A stretch of 64,000 bases of DNA, from assembly GCA_012656075.1 (NCBI GenBank), contig JAAKBF010000217.1, forward strand, positions 62,001-126,000, given 5' to 3'. The first letter of the stretch is position 1. The number at the start of each line of letters is the position of its first letter. The position numbers and the translations under genes are program-made. The notes beneath the pieces were generated by a model, which was not told the DNA's origin, did not search any database, and saw nothing but the letters and a program-made list of their open reading frames with translations. Below are positions 1-10,659 of the stretch, piece after piece. Source of the DNA: Phytophthora hibernalis. Lineage: Eukaryota > Oomycota > Peronosporomycetes > Peronosporales > Peronosporaceae.

Positions 1-560
1 GCGGAGGACCATTATCTTCAATGTCGAGCGAGTCGAGGTCCAGGTCATCGACATCTTCATCGGAAATCCGCGGCGAAAGTCCAAAGGTCGACTCATCGAA
101 GTTGACATCGCGACTGATGACCACCTGCCCCGCCTCGATGTCATAAAGTCGATACGCCTTGGACACTTCTTCGTAGCCGAGGAACAGTCCGGCGCGAGCC
201 TTGGGGTCCCACTTAAGTCGTTTTCCTTCGGAGTCAAAACGTACGTCCGGCATCCAAATACACGCATGTGCTTGACACTTGGCTTGGACTTGTGCGCGAT
301 CTCGAACGGAGTCTTGTGCTCGATCTTGGGGGACGGCAGCCGATTTTCACGTAGATGGCCGTCATCGCCGCCTCAGCCCAGCAACACTTGTCCAGCTTGG
401 CATGGTGCAACATACTGCGGCCGATCGTGACGATGGTCCGGATGGCGCGCTCTGCCGTGCCGTTGGTCTGGTGCGCGTACAACAAGACGTGGCTCCGGGT
501 GACCGTCCGCCGCTTGTTCCCAAGGCGACAAAGAATGTCGAAACACCGAAGGCCAACCGA
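1..560 (-). pseudogene. Ty1/copia integrase C-terminal fragment
   Basis: Read on the minus strand, 485-234 gives the end of a copia integrase core (HQTNGTAERAIRTI, with the catalytic-Glu region, then SMLHHAKLDKCCWAEA). After a frameshift the reading continues from 240 to the window edge with the typical post-integrase segment (KWDPKARAGLFLGYEE, then AYRLYDIEAGQVVISRDVNF) and an acidic tail. No LTR, reverse transcriptase or gag is attached; the rest lies outside the window or is lost at the junction with gypsy element A near 560. It is a different copy from the complete copia element at 13-17.8 kb. Confidence 0.8.
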
Positions 561-577
561 GTCGACTCGTCGAAGAA

Positions 578-2420
578 ATGAAGACCAATAGTCGGTGGAT
601 TAACATGTTCGCTCCCATGTACATGTGTCAAGCGAAGTGGGATCAACTCAGCGTCAGCGAGGAGCTGGGCCAACCCGGCAATAGCCAAACGATGGACCAA
701 CTCGTCGAGGACACGGTAATATTACTCCGAGCGATGGGATATCGGTGCGGTCATAAGCCTTCCAAACCAGCGCTCACATCTTGGAGTGTGCACGCGGTTG
801 GGGTCGAGCTGATGAGATGGAAGCGCAAGTTGAAAGACTTGTTTGGGATACAAGGTGGACCAAAGGGACGATTACCCAGGGCTCGCCGAGCTGAAGAACA
901 CGACGAGACCAAAGTGGTTTCACCACAACCGTACGTCACTGAGTCGTACGTCTTCCCCGAGCCAAGTGAAGACCCAGCGAAAGTTCCGTTGCCGAAGACA
1001 CTCGAGACGAAGCGTGGCGTATTCCGGAGCACTGAGGGAACACCGTATTTCGCCGACTCGCACACGCAAACTCCGAAGAAAGGCCGGCGATCAGCCAGCT
1101 CGGCGTCCGATAGCAGAGTTCATAACTGCTGAAGAAGCCGCCGAGCTCCGTCGCCTGATTCGATCGGACGCCGCAGCAATTGCAGCTTCTGGAGGTGATG
1201 AACAACTCAGCGATGAAGACGATCATCCTGTGCACCGCGATGTCGATGAGTCGCCCCATGACCACATCCGTCAGCTCAGCTTCGACGGGGCCGAAAGCGA
1301 CCGAGGACAAGTCTTGGAAATTTGGACGCATGCGCCGCTTGAGAAGATCACGACCTTTGACGGGAAGCGCTACCGGCCGGAAGATGCGTTACAATGGATC
1401 AAACGCGTCATCTACGAGATGAAGGGAACGTGCAAACGGCAAGATGAGTGGTGTGAATCATTCTCGCTGAGTGTGGGCAAGGCAGCTAAGGGTTGGTTCC
1501 GACAGCTTCCCAAGAAGACTCAGCGAAAGTGGAATCTTCTCAGCGAGGCTTTCCTGGACTATTACTGTTCGCAATTCAACCAGTCGGCGCCAGCTCCCTA
1601 CTACTCAGTGAGATGCAGGAGAATGAACATGTCTGCGACTTCTTGTTGCGACTGAATGGCTACGCGCGAACCACCCACATCCAGTACGAGAAGGGTGGAG
1701 CTGACGCCGCCGAACACGTCGAACATTTCCTGCTTAATTGCGGAGACGACGACATCATGGATCTGCTGTACCCACAACGACTCCAGCGATATTACGAAGG
1801 ACGAGAAGGTGATCAACCTGCGCTTACTCGGTGCAAAGCGCAGGAAACAACGCGATCGTCTGAGCACAAGCCGCAGTAAGGACGCCAAACGAGCTGAGAA
1901 GAAGGGAGAACAAAATCGCCGAGTCGGCTCTAAGAAACAGCAGGATGAACGCCGTGGTCGACAGGGTGAAGGCAGCAATCGCCGAGTTACGTTGGCACAT
2001 GCGTCGATTGACGACCTGTGGGCAGCACTCGACACTCGCCGAGCTACCGCAAACACCGACCTCTACGACTCGTCGAATGGAGAAAGCGACGCAAGCGAAG
2101 TTCTCAACGAAGACTCTGAAGAAGACCCGGACTACATCGACGCCGGTAATACGACCGGAGATTCCAACCGATATCAGCAGAACTCGTCAAATCCCAAAGG
2201 ACAAGCTAATCACCGAGACGGGTCCCGAGAGCGGAAGACATATGGTCCGTGTGGAGCTTGCGGAGCGGCAGGTCACGATGCACACTTCTGTCGCCGACGC
2301 TGCATGTTCTGCAAGCAAGTGCACGAAGTAGGACAGTGCGAACAGTTCCGACGCTTTGAGAAACTCGCCAAGTTCGTTAAGACGTCAGTCGACAAGTCCA
2401 TTGTCCCGGACGATCTTTAG
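578..2420 (+). pseudogene. gag remnant, element A
   Basis: The gag is spread over three frames: 578-1132 (N-terminal part with SRWINMFAP and EDTVILLRAMG), about 1,150-1,655 (capsid-like, KGWFRQLPKKTQRKW and DYYCSQFNQSA) and 1,656-2,420. The last piece carries a CX2CX4HX4C knuckle (CGACGAAGHDAHFC, near 2,250-2,292) followed by a second, shorter Cys/His cluster (CMFCKQVHEVGQC). An uninterrupted N-terminus here shows the normal gag order for this family, which is what reveals the rearrangement in element D. Not functional as it stands. Confidence 0.7.
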
Positions 2421-2679
2421 GACATCTACTCGTCAATCCATTTAAACTAGTGGGCTCGCCAACCATGACTGGGTTGGACAACAACGGGCTGCCACAGTCA
2501 GCAGAACCAGCAGTCGAAGCGAACTACGTGTTTGCTTTTGTTGGGGCGGAACGGCCCGACGAGTGGAGGAGAGTGAGAGTGATGAAGAGAGCGCACGAGC
2601 AGATGTGGACGAGAATAGTGGGCTCGGCGAGTCAAATGAAGACGAAGACCAAGCGATTGGAAGTATGGACGAAACTCAG

Positions 2680-3517
2680 AGACCGATGATCTCGATAGGT
2701 CAAGCCAAGAGATTGAAGTTGCTCCCTGGTGAGCGACTGGGATGGTGGTCATCGAGGAAATTCGATCGCCGAGTGAGAATGAGAGCTGTAGTGATGGGAG
2801 CTGTGAATGATCAGCGGACAACAATCTTGTTGGATACCGGAGCGAACGTGTCGGCTGTGACCGAAGCGTTCGCTAGGAAGTTGCGACTGAAGCGACTCGC
2901 CAACAACGACATGAAGAAAGATGTCCAAGGAATCGCCAAGTCAAAAGTGGCGACCAGTCGTTAAGGTTACGCTGGGGTGGGAAGAAGTTAACGAATTCGA
3001 GGTGTGGATCATGCCTCATCATGCTGGAGTCAACCTGATCTTGGGTACCGACTACATGATACCAGCCGGTATCAGGCTGGATTTGTACAATTCGATGGTA
3101 AAACTGCCCGATGAGGTCGTGGTGCCACTAATCAAGTCGTCGAGAGATGTAGACGACACAGAGTACGGTCGTGAAGTGATCGGAGGCCCACGGGAGACTT
3201 TGGACATAATGGGGAGAGAAATCGCTCAATTGAAGTTGAGACGGAGACACCTCAGCGAATCGACGCATGATCTGTGGGTTCGCCAACTGCAAGGGGTGAT
3301 ACCAACAGTCGAGCACAACGCTGCGGGACGAGCCGTGCAGGTGTTGCTGACAAACATCACCGTGAGCCTGACGTGGTGTCCAGCCCACTTTCCAGTAGTG
3401 CTATGGTTGCCCCACGGAGTACTGCCTCGGGATGATGGTTATGTGCGGGTGGACTCAGCGAAATATCGCGACTGCCAAGTGCTTGCCTACGAGGGGCTCT
3501 CGACAACCGACTCCTGA
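2680..3517 (+). pseudogene. aspartic protease region, element A
   Basis: Retropepsin-like domain. The catalytic motif LLDTGANVSAV sits at about 2,827-2,860. After a frame change near 2,930 it continues as FEVWIMPHHAGVNLILGTDY, where LGTDY is the usual second conserved block, and then an RLDLYNSMVKLPDEV stretch. The downstream 150 residues are the protease-RT linker found also in elements B and D. One frameshift separates the catalytic and C-terminal halves. Confidence 0.75.
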
Positions 3518-4178
3518 GGAAAGAGCAACGGCTATATATGGAATGACTTAGTCGACAGCCTCCCGCTGTCGAAAGGCCACAGTACACGACGCCGACGGCT
3601 ATAAAACCGTGACCCGTCCAACCAGAGGAAGACAACGCTTGTAAATCGCCGGAAGTCGACATGCTTGACGAAAATTCGACAGGTGTATCTAACTCAGCGA
3701 GCGGAGAAGTACCTCAGATTGACGCCATTCCGTGAGACTCGTCGAAACCTGACGATTCGACCATCTCGGCGAAGCAAACTGACGATCCTCTAATCGACAT
3801 AACTGAAAAGAAAAGGAGTGACGGGCAGCAGCCGCCATTGAATCAGCAAGACTCGGCGATAGCCACTGTTCAAAGCGAAGGACATCAGAGAAGATGCTCT
3901 ACCAAAATGGACAGGGGTGACCAGTGGGACCCCGGCGAACGACAGTCAGATCGACATACTCCTAGGCTGCGGAAGCCAAAGACTCGTCGAATCGGGAGAA
4001 TTGAGATATCAGATACTCCATTGAGCCCAAACCCAACTGAAAACCTTCGGTTGCGGTTCCTCGCGGCCGCTGATGAACTCGAGATGCATCTCTCGACGGC
4101 TGACGGGTCAGAACTCGCTGAGTTTGAACACTCGTCGAGCGATGAGAGTCTTACAGATTACGCTCATGAGCTCGCCTT
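3518..4178 (+). other. protease-RT spacer of element A, no intact frame
   Basis: No convincing gene. Short frames rich in Ser, Asp and Glu (for example 3,838-4,191) resemble the acidic linker between protease and reverse transcriptase in elements B and D. Treated as decayed linker. Confidence 0.4.
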
Positions 4179-5190
4179 TTGCCTGACCTGACGGAATTGT
4201 CATCAACACAGCTAGACTACGAAGGCGACAACGTTAAATCTCCAGCGCACGATGTTCGACAGCAAAAGAAGCTCGTCGAAACCTTGAAACGGCATGAAAA
4301 TATCATGATCTCGAGTGGAAATGCGCTCCCACCACCGGCATACGGAGTGGTCTGCGATATCGACGTCCAAAGGCACGAACCCATCAAGCAAAGAGCTCGG
4401 CGAGTGCCTCTGAAGAACTTGAGCAAACTCTATGAGCTTTTGAAAGCGCTGCTTCAGGCAGGGCTCGTGTCAGCGAAAGAAATGACCATCCCGACTAACG
4501 CAAGGGGCCGTTTCGATGAGTCTAAGCACCAAATTTGAAGCCGACTACCGATCTATCGATGGGTCTGACCAGCTGCAAGAGCTCATCAACAGCCCTGAGA
4601 ACGACATGTTCAGTACGGGTGAACCAGACGAGTCACAGTTGATTCCGGTCTTTGTTCGACGGTCGTTTGTCGACGATATTTTCTTCGGAGGTGCAACATT
4701 CGACGAGTGCCTCAACACGCTCGACCGGTTGCTAAACCGATTCGCCGAGTGCAGAATCAGTATGAGTTTCACCAAGAGTATTTTTGTCCAGCCGATGGTC
4801 GACTTCTTGTCTCACAAAGTGAAAGCGGACGGAATTACCGCGGATCCCAAGAAGCTGTCCGCGATCGCTGAGCTTCCATTCCCGTCGTCTATAGGGGATG
4901 CAGGCATTCCTTGGCGCACTCAATTACTACAGCCGGTTCATCCAAAACTTGGCGTTGTATGGAGCAGTGCTTTATCAGCTCAAAGAAGATGACTTCGGCA
5001 GTGGAAGCGACCTATCGACCGCTAGAGCTTCATTCGCTGAGCTAACGCGGAAGGTGACAGAAGCACCTATTCTAAGGCATTTCGACTTAGCGAAAGACGT
5101 CCATGTCATGGTCTTTGCCAATGACTAGGCGTTAAGTAGCACCCTGATGCAGATGCATGATGGGAAACTGCACCCAGTCGTTTTTGACCA
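4179..5190 (+). pseudogene. reverse transcriptase / RNase H remnant, element A
   Basis: The N-terminal RT approach (YGVVCDIDVQRHEPIKQRAR) is followed near 4,510 by an abrupt jump to the C-terminal part (SLSTKFEADYRSI, then RRSFVDDIFFGG with the catalytic DD pair near 4,670). About 440 bp of RT core, including the MPFGLKNAP block, are missing compared with element D. The RT connection domain (MQAFLGALNYYSRFIQN) and the start of RNase H follow. At 5,126-5,128 a TAG replaces the Trp of the expected AND-W-ALSS motif, and the frame then reads on to about 5,190, where element B begins. Confidence 0.75.
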
Positions 5191-5650
5191 CTGACTCCTC
5201 TGATCGAACAGTCAGGATCTCGCCCAATCGATTCAGAGTGGCCAAATCCTGCCACTCCTCTTCACCTTCTACGATCACGCCCTTTTGACGCTGGAGAGCT
5301 GCGCTAGCGAGACTGTCCGCGATGGCGTTCCAGTCGCGCTTGACATACAATAGCTCATGTGTTGGCCATTCTCGGAGTCGATCGAGCGCCTTCTGTCTCA
5401 ATAGTGTCAGACCGGTTGCTTTACAATCGATCTCCCCTCGGACTTGTCGGATTACCAGGTTAGAGTCGCCACAGATCACCAGCCGTCCTCGATCGAGGTC
5501 TCCCAGAAGGTCGAAACACAGTAGGAGGCCATTATACTCAGCCTCATTCTCCGTCATGCCCTAGCTGTAGCCCGATCGAGCTTTCACCACCATCCCGCTA
5601 GGCAGACTCCACACGATCGCACTGTAGGCACCACCTCCGCGCTTGACGCG
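5190..5650 (-). pseudogene. second RNase H-like domain, element B
   Basis: Minus-strand reading gives an RNase HI-fold module: MTENEAEYNGLLLCFDLL (Glu of the active site), RLVICGDSNLVIRQVRGE (Asp) and WNAIADSLASAAL (late Asp). This is the extra RNase H that some gypsy elements carry after the first one. The upstream half, WVVRFDG then GGGAYSAIVWSLPSG, is in frame but broken by stops near 5,573 and 5,655. Confidence 0.7.
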
Positions 5651-6672
5651 GGCTTATCCATCGAATCTCACCACCCACAGCTCTTCTCCGGCCTGGATAG
5701 TTGGGATCGGGGCCTGAACTGGGCGTCGGGGCTCCTTCTTCGGGGCGATCGCGATCAAGGCTTCGTCCACTTCCGACCTAGGGGTGATATTTGCTGCGAT
5801 CGTCCCGAGGATCTCGTCCTCTCCCTTTGTACACTTCACGATCTCCAACGTCCAAGGTGACATGAGGGCCGCCCACTGTCCCAGCCGCCCCTGCAAACCG
5901 GGTGACTTAAACAGCCAGGCCAGGGTGGAATGGCGAGAAAGATCCGGATCGATCGGCCGACCAACATGTTGCAGTTCAGATCTAGGATCCGCAACAGCGC
6001 CAGCACTTCCTTTTCCACCACATTGTAGTTGAGCTCGTTCGACTTCAGCGTGCGACTGGCGAAGGTGACATGACAATATACCTGATCATGCTCCTGCACC
6101 AGGGCAGCCGATATCGCCCAGTCGTTCGCATAGACAACTATCACCGGCTGTCGATCGGAGTCGAAGTGTTTGAGGACTGGGGTAGACGCGATCTTCCGCT
6201 TCAAGTCCTCGAAAGCCCGGAGCGAACGAATCCATTTCTCATCAAACCCGACTGGAGCTGACTCGTCTCGATCGGTCTTCGTCTGTCGTGACACGTCTTG
6301 GTCCGACTTCGTCGGATCGAGGACCCGCTGGAGGTCCTGACTCTTCTTAAGTTCCGCAAAGTCCACCTCGCGTAGTTCATACAGAACAGCCGCGTACACT
6401 GCGTAGTCCTCGATAAAACGGCCGTAATAATTCAGACTGCCCAGGAACGACTGCATCGCTCGCAGCGATCTCGGGAACGGCAGATCGGTCAGTGCCTTCA
6501 AGTCCTCCGGGTGAGCTTCTAGCCCGTTACTCACACTTGATGTCCTAGGTAGTCCACCTTCCGCATGCCCCCAGAAACTCTTCACGACGCTGATCGACAG
6601 GTTCCACTTATCACACGCTTCTAGCAGAGCTTCCACACGGCCACAGAGCTGGTCCCACGACCCAGCGGTCAC
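5650..6672 (-). pseudogene. RT connection and first RNase H, element B
   Basis: Contains LRAMQSFLGSLNYYGRFIED (RT connection), then FEDLKRKIASTPVLKHFD and the RNase H start VVYANDWAISAALVQEHD, with FASRTLKSNELNYNVVEKE. A frameshift near 5,960 divides it from the next piece (WAALMSPWTLEIVKCTKGED). Confidence 0.72.
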
Positions 6673-6689
6673 CAGGATTCTAGAGCTAC

Positions 6690-6925
6690 TTATGGTTCTG
6701 TTCCCTCGACGCGCTAGTGGATTCTGGGCCGTAATGATGACTCGACGAGCTCGCGAATTTCAGCTTTTGTGTGTGCCCTCGGCCACTTCGAGTGGTTGCG
6801 CATGCCGTTTGGGCTTAAAAATGCGCCCATGATCTACCAGCGACTCATCGACAATGCTCTTTGGGGTTACGTGCAACCGAGGTGGCTGGGCTACTTTCGC
6901 CGAGAAGATGCGTCGATGTAAGATC
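6690..6925 (+). pseudogene. inverted RT fragment of family A/D inside element B
   Basis: Plus-strand RT core: ASGFWAVMMTRRAR, then CALGHFEWLRMPFGLKNAP and MIYQRLIDNALWGY. It is opposite in orientation to the surrounding element B and much closer to element D (CALGYFEWLRMPFGLKNAP at about 40.4 kb) than to B's own MPFGLKNARQIYQRLIDNA just to its right on the minus strand. It covers part of the RT core that element A lacks. Confidence 0.75.
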
Positions 6926-7718
6926 GACGCCCAAGCACCGACGGTCGACCAGGGGCCAGGGGCTCCCACTTTCAAACAGGTCGACGACACCTTCCGAGTT
7001 ACTAGATCGAGAGACCTTCATAAATCCATATAGGGCGTTGTCGATCAGACGTTGGTAGATCTGTCGCGCATTCTTAAGACCGAATGGCATCCGGTTCCAC
7101 TCAAACAGCCCGAAGGGGTGATGAAAACCGAGATCGCCCGCGCCCGATCGGTCATGGTCACGACCCAGAATCCACTAGCCATATCCAGAGAGCAGTACCA
7201 GAGGACTTTATCTAAGTTATCTAGCAGCTCGTTTATCAGAGGCATGGGGTAGACCATCAACCTGGTCAGGCTGTTCACCAGCCGGTAGTCGATGCATAGG
7301 CGTATATCCACTCCATTCTTCTTGATAATGATCACGATCGGGGACGCCCATGGTGAGGTCGAATACTTGATAATATTCGCAGATAACAATCCTTTGAGCA
7401 GATCTGACACCTTCTCCCTGAATCGCGGCGCGATCTTGCGCACTCGCTGGGCGATCGGCTTGGCACCACCTACGTCGATGTCGCAGACCACACCCGCGCT
7501 GCGGGCAGCAGAGCATTTTCTTTACCGAGCAAGTGGTGTTGTTTCCGCCAGATGATCTGTCGAAGCGTCTCGATCTTCTCCGGATCGGCGCCTTCGGAAC
7601 CACCTACCTGAATGTCATCGATCGTCAACTCGTCGGTCGTGGTCGAGACCTCGGGCAGCACAGCCAGCTCTCCCTGCACGTCCTCCGCAAACAGTTCGCC
7701 ACCATCACGGACATACAC
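6925..7718 (-). pseudogene. reverse transcriptase N-terminal half, element B
   Basis: Minus-strand frames give the pre-RT linker (TDELTIDDIQVGGSEGADPE), VCDIDVGGAKPIAQRVRKI, then STSPWASPIVIIIKKNG, DIRLCIDYRLVNSLT and WYCSLDMASGFWVVTM, followed in another frame by MPFGLKNARQIYQRL. The blocks are in normal order but need at least two frame changes. The YxDD block is not recovered because the family A/D fragment interrupts here. Confidence 0.72.
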
Positions 7719-8607
7719 CCCTCTTCACCTTCTTCCGGTTCCGCTGACTTCGATCGTTCCGGTCCTAACGGTACATGGCCATAGCGATCGGTCGCGGTCA
7801 GAGCTGGTCTTGACCCGTAGTTAACAGACATCGCCAGATCTGCACCGACTTTGCCCGACCTGCCTGATATATCACCTTCGGCGTCCGACTGTTTCGGGCA
7901 GTCGGACGAAGTCGGCTCAGGAATGTCCGCCCCTGGTCGATCGACCTCGACCGGCTCAGGTCCTGGTTCGTTGTCCACCACAGCGACAGGATCTACGGAC
8001 TCCTCAGTGGGACTCTCCTTCTCTGGTCTATCAGAGTCGGACTGGCTCAGCAGCGGTTCTCGCGTCGGACTTTCTGACTCCCTCTCATGCTCCGGTGCCG
8101 ACTGCACAGGCATGGTAGCTGGAGTACATAGTTTTCGGTCGTCTCCGTCCGTCAGACTTGGGTGTTGACCTCTCGGCCTTCGTCGTTAATGACTACACCG
8201 GACAACACCTTCGGGGTGACGCCCGATCCTCTACGCAGGATTGCGCGCGGTGTAGGATATGTCGGATGGTCGACTAAGGGCCCTTGTTGTTCAGGCTCAT
8301 CCAATCCTTGCAGGTCAGTATCGGTCGTAGCTTCGAACGCCAAATTCTGCCACTCAGCATAGCGACGTGACCCGACTGAGACGTATCCTGGCCATCGAGG
8401 CACGCCATCTCCTGTCAGCCACATTCCGACTCGCTCATTCCTCGGGATCCGAAGCAGACCAGTCCCCACATTTGTGATATGGAGATACCGAGTTCGACCC
8501 CGTCCAGAGATTACCGTCGGTACCCAGTCTTGTCCTCGCGTCACCCAGAGCTTCTCTTGGTCCGACGACGCACGCAGACGCAATGGCAATTCCACGGACT
8601 CGCCCAC
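7719..8607 (-). pseudogene. acidic protease-RT linker, element B
   Basis: Two minus-strand open stretches, 8,607-8,152 (KLWVTRGQDWVPTVISGRGR, RVGMWLTGDGVPRWPGYVSV) and 8,113-7,719 (Ser/Glu/Pro-rich). The first has the same layout as the post-protease stretch in element A (LPHGVLPRDDGYVRVDSAKY). No catalytic motif is seen. Confidence 0.55.
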
Positions 8608-8613
8608 CTCCGG

Positions 8614-9036
8614 TTATAGGGAGTCATCTATGTGTATCAGTCTCATCTTTCCGCTATAGAGTTGTCGACGTCCACTTAGCGGGATCCTGACTTCATCCGG
8701 TAAGCACAGTGTCCCATTAGCAAGATCGAGCCGGATCCCGGCCGGAACCATGAAGTCCATACCCAATATCGCCTCTTGTCCCGACAGATCTCTCACCCAG
8801 ATATCGAAGACATACACCAGATTTCCGGCGAGGGTGATCTTGACCCTGGTCCGTCCTTCCGCGACGTACACATTCTCTCCAATTCCTAGGCACTCTTGAC
8901 TCTCACTCTGATCGACATAGCACCCAACCTTTTAAGCAAAGGTGGTATCCACGATGGACACCTCGGCGCCTGTGTCTAGGAGCAAGATCGCCTTCTCATT
9001 GTTGATCTTGCCAGTCACTTTGGCTTGTCGGAACCA
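8614..9036 (-). pseudogene. aspartic protease, element B
   Basis: The catalytic motif LLLDTGAEVSIVDT (minus strand, about 8,995-8,950) is followed across a frame break by VYVFDIWVRDLSGQEAILGM and DFMVPAGIRLDLANG. These are the two conserved blocks of a gypsy retropepsin. Upstream (right of 9,060) coding similarity ends. Confidence 0.72.
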
Positions 9037-9060
9037 CTTTCCTGGCAGTAGTTTTAGCCA

Positions 9061-9360
9061 ATGACGGGCCTTCGCTGCGCTCGGCTGTTTGGAAGGCCGC
9101 TTTTCAGCCAATGAGGGCCCGCCTTTGGCGGCACAATAATGCGAATCGGGCCGCCGTCGCTATCGCTCGGCAGCGGCGACACACGTGACGGACAGACAGA
9201 CGGACGGACAGGTTCGTCTACTACTTGTTTATGATGACTAGGCGTTTGCCGCCGCTACGCGGCGGTGGGGCAATGGTTTGTCCCAGTTAAGTGGGCCGCC
9301 CCTTCGCTTCGCTCCACGGGGCAAATTTTTATCCAGTATCCAATACATCAAAGTGGTATG
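9061..9360. other. GC-rich non-coding stretch
   Basis: No gene seen. It holds two AGCCAATGA (CCAAT-type) words near 9,055 and 9,103, short GC-rich palindromes (for example GCCGCCGCTACGCGGCGG at about 9,248) and a GACGGACA tandem near 9,190. A related TTTTAGCCAATGA word recurs at about 10,276, so the pyrimidine-rich block between may be an insertion or an internal repeat. Confidence 0.4.
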
Positions 9361-10170
9361 AATCTATGCATAACCAACTACTCTAATCGTTTCTACATAG
9401 CGTCCGAGGTCACTATGTACGCTATGTCCTCTACCTATCGTTCCTCTCTACTTATCGTGTCTCTTTTCCTACGCTCTATACCTACAGTCACTAAACATCG
9501 CCACTATCTACCTATTGTCTCTCTCTACACAGTGTCTATTGACTTTCTATCGTCTCTACCTGTCCTCACTCTATATATATCTTCCCCACCTACATATGAT
9601 GTCTATCTCATATCTGTCGGGTATATGAATCGTGTCTACCAATCGTTTCTATCGACCGCACCTACCACATATCTTGTCTACAGGTCATCTATCATACCTA
9701 TACCTGTCGTCTTTCTATAACCTCTCATCTATCGCCTCCCGTACAATCGTGTCCCATACAATCGTCTCTCATACTATCGTCCCTCATACTATCTTGTCTC
9801 TATCGTCTCTTATGCTATCGTCTCTCATACTATACTATCCCGTCTCTCATTAATGGTTTCTCTCTTTCAATCGATATATCTATCGTCCCTTTCTGCATAT
9901 CTTTCATACTACCGTCTCTCATACTTCCTATCGACACTGATACTATCGGCTCTCGTACGTGTACTATCGTCCCACATCAACCTATCGCCTAGTCGATATT
10001 GTCTACATTTGATCTACGTATGGTCGCCTTTCGTCAATCTACCGTCTACATATCGCTACCTTTCAAATCATCTCTCATACTATCATCCCTCGTACTTCCT
10101 ATCGTCTCTTAGCAATGTATCGTTTACAATCGTCTTTACATATCATCTACCTGTCATCTACGGACCGTAT
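9361..10170. repeat. pyrimidine-rich degenerate minisatellite
   Basis: About 800 bp biased to C and T on the plus strand, built from variants of a ~15-bp unit CTATCGTCTCTCATA. The unit is clearest at about 9,740-9,850, where it recurs several times with small changes, and looser both before and after. Open frames here translate to Tyr/Ser/Leu-rich protein only because of the repeat and are not called as genes. Confidence 0.75.
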
Positions 10171-10659
10171 TCGGTGGTACAGGACCCGCAGATGTGGCTC
10201 GTGCACCTTTATTCGGCTATGTGCGATTACATGTACACCACACCAACATAATGTGGCACATATAAAGTTCCTATAGTTTTAGCCAATGAGAAGCCTTTGC
10301 TGGGCCAATACAATGCATAATATGCCACTGTATACTGTATAGCGTGTGAGTGCAATGTGTATAGCATAGTGACCTACGTATAGTGTATATAGTGCGTAGT
10401 GTATACCGCACAGTCCTAAAAATGGCGTATAGTCAATGACGCACAACCGTATTCTAGGTATAGTTTGGAAACCAGTACGAGTCCCAAAACCAGCACCGAT
10501 GATTTTGGTGTGGACCACTGAGGCGCAAAGGAAAAAAGACTAACCAGTCCGATACGACCGCCGCCGTCAAGGGCTACAGCCACGGGAGGCAGAAGTCAGC
10601 CAGTCCTGCAGCAACTCGGACACGCAAAGCGGAGCCATGATCCACTCGCTACAGAGGTG
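10171..10659. other. non-coding spacer
   Basis: No gene seen. It contains AT-rich TATA/GTGTATAG-like short repeats at about 10,320-10,430 and a TTTTAGCCAATGAGAAGCC stretch near 10,274 that resembles 9,050. Confidence 0.4.

Larger units (their letters stand above)
565..5190 (+). mobile_element. Degenerate Ty3/gypsy element A
   Basis: Plus-strand remains of a gypsy retrotransposon in the order gag, CCHC knuckle, aspartic protease, reverse transcriptase, RNase H. The reading frame breaks several times, the reverse transcriptase core is deleted near 4,510, and the element stops inside RNase H near 5,190, where it abuts minus-strand element B. No LTRs, integrase or chromodomain are seen. Gag, protease and RT are close relatives of those in element D (37.6-42.3 kb), so the two belong to one family. 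Boundaries are approximate. Confidence 0.8.
5190..9060 (-). mobile_element. Degenerate Ty3/gypsy element B
   Basis: Minus-strand gypsy remains, from protease (9,030) through linker and RT to a tandem RNase H region ending at 5,190. No gag, integrase or LTR is visible. It is a different family from element A: its protease (LLLDTGAEVSIVDT) and linker diverge. It is interrupted at about 6,690-6,925 by a plus-strand RT fragment that matches family A/D. Multiple stops and frameshifts. Confidence 0.78.

Noticed and set aside
9265..10251. Plus-strand ORFs rich in Tyr, Ser and Leu
   Set aside because: They follow directly from the pyrimidine-rich repeat (CTATCGTCTCT units); no domain, and open frames overlap in several phases.
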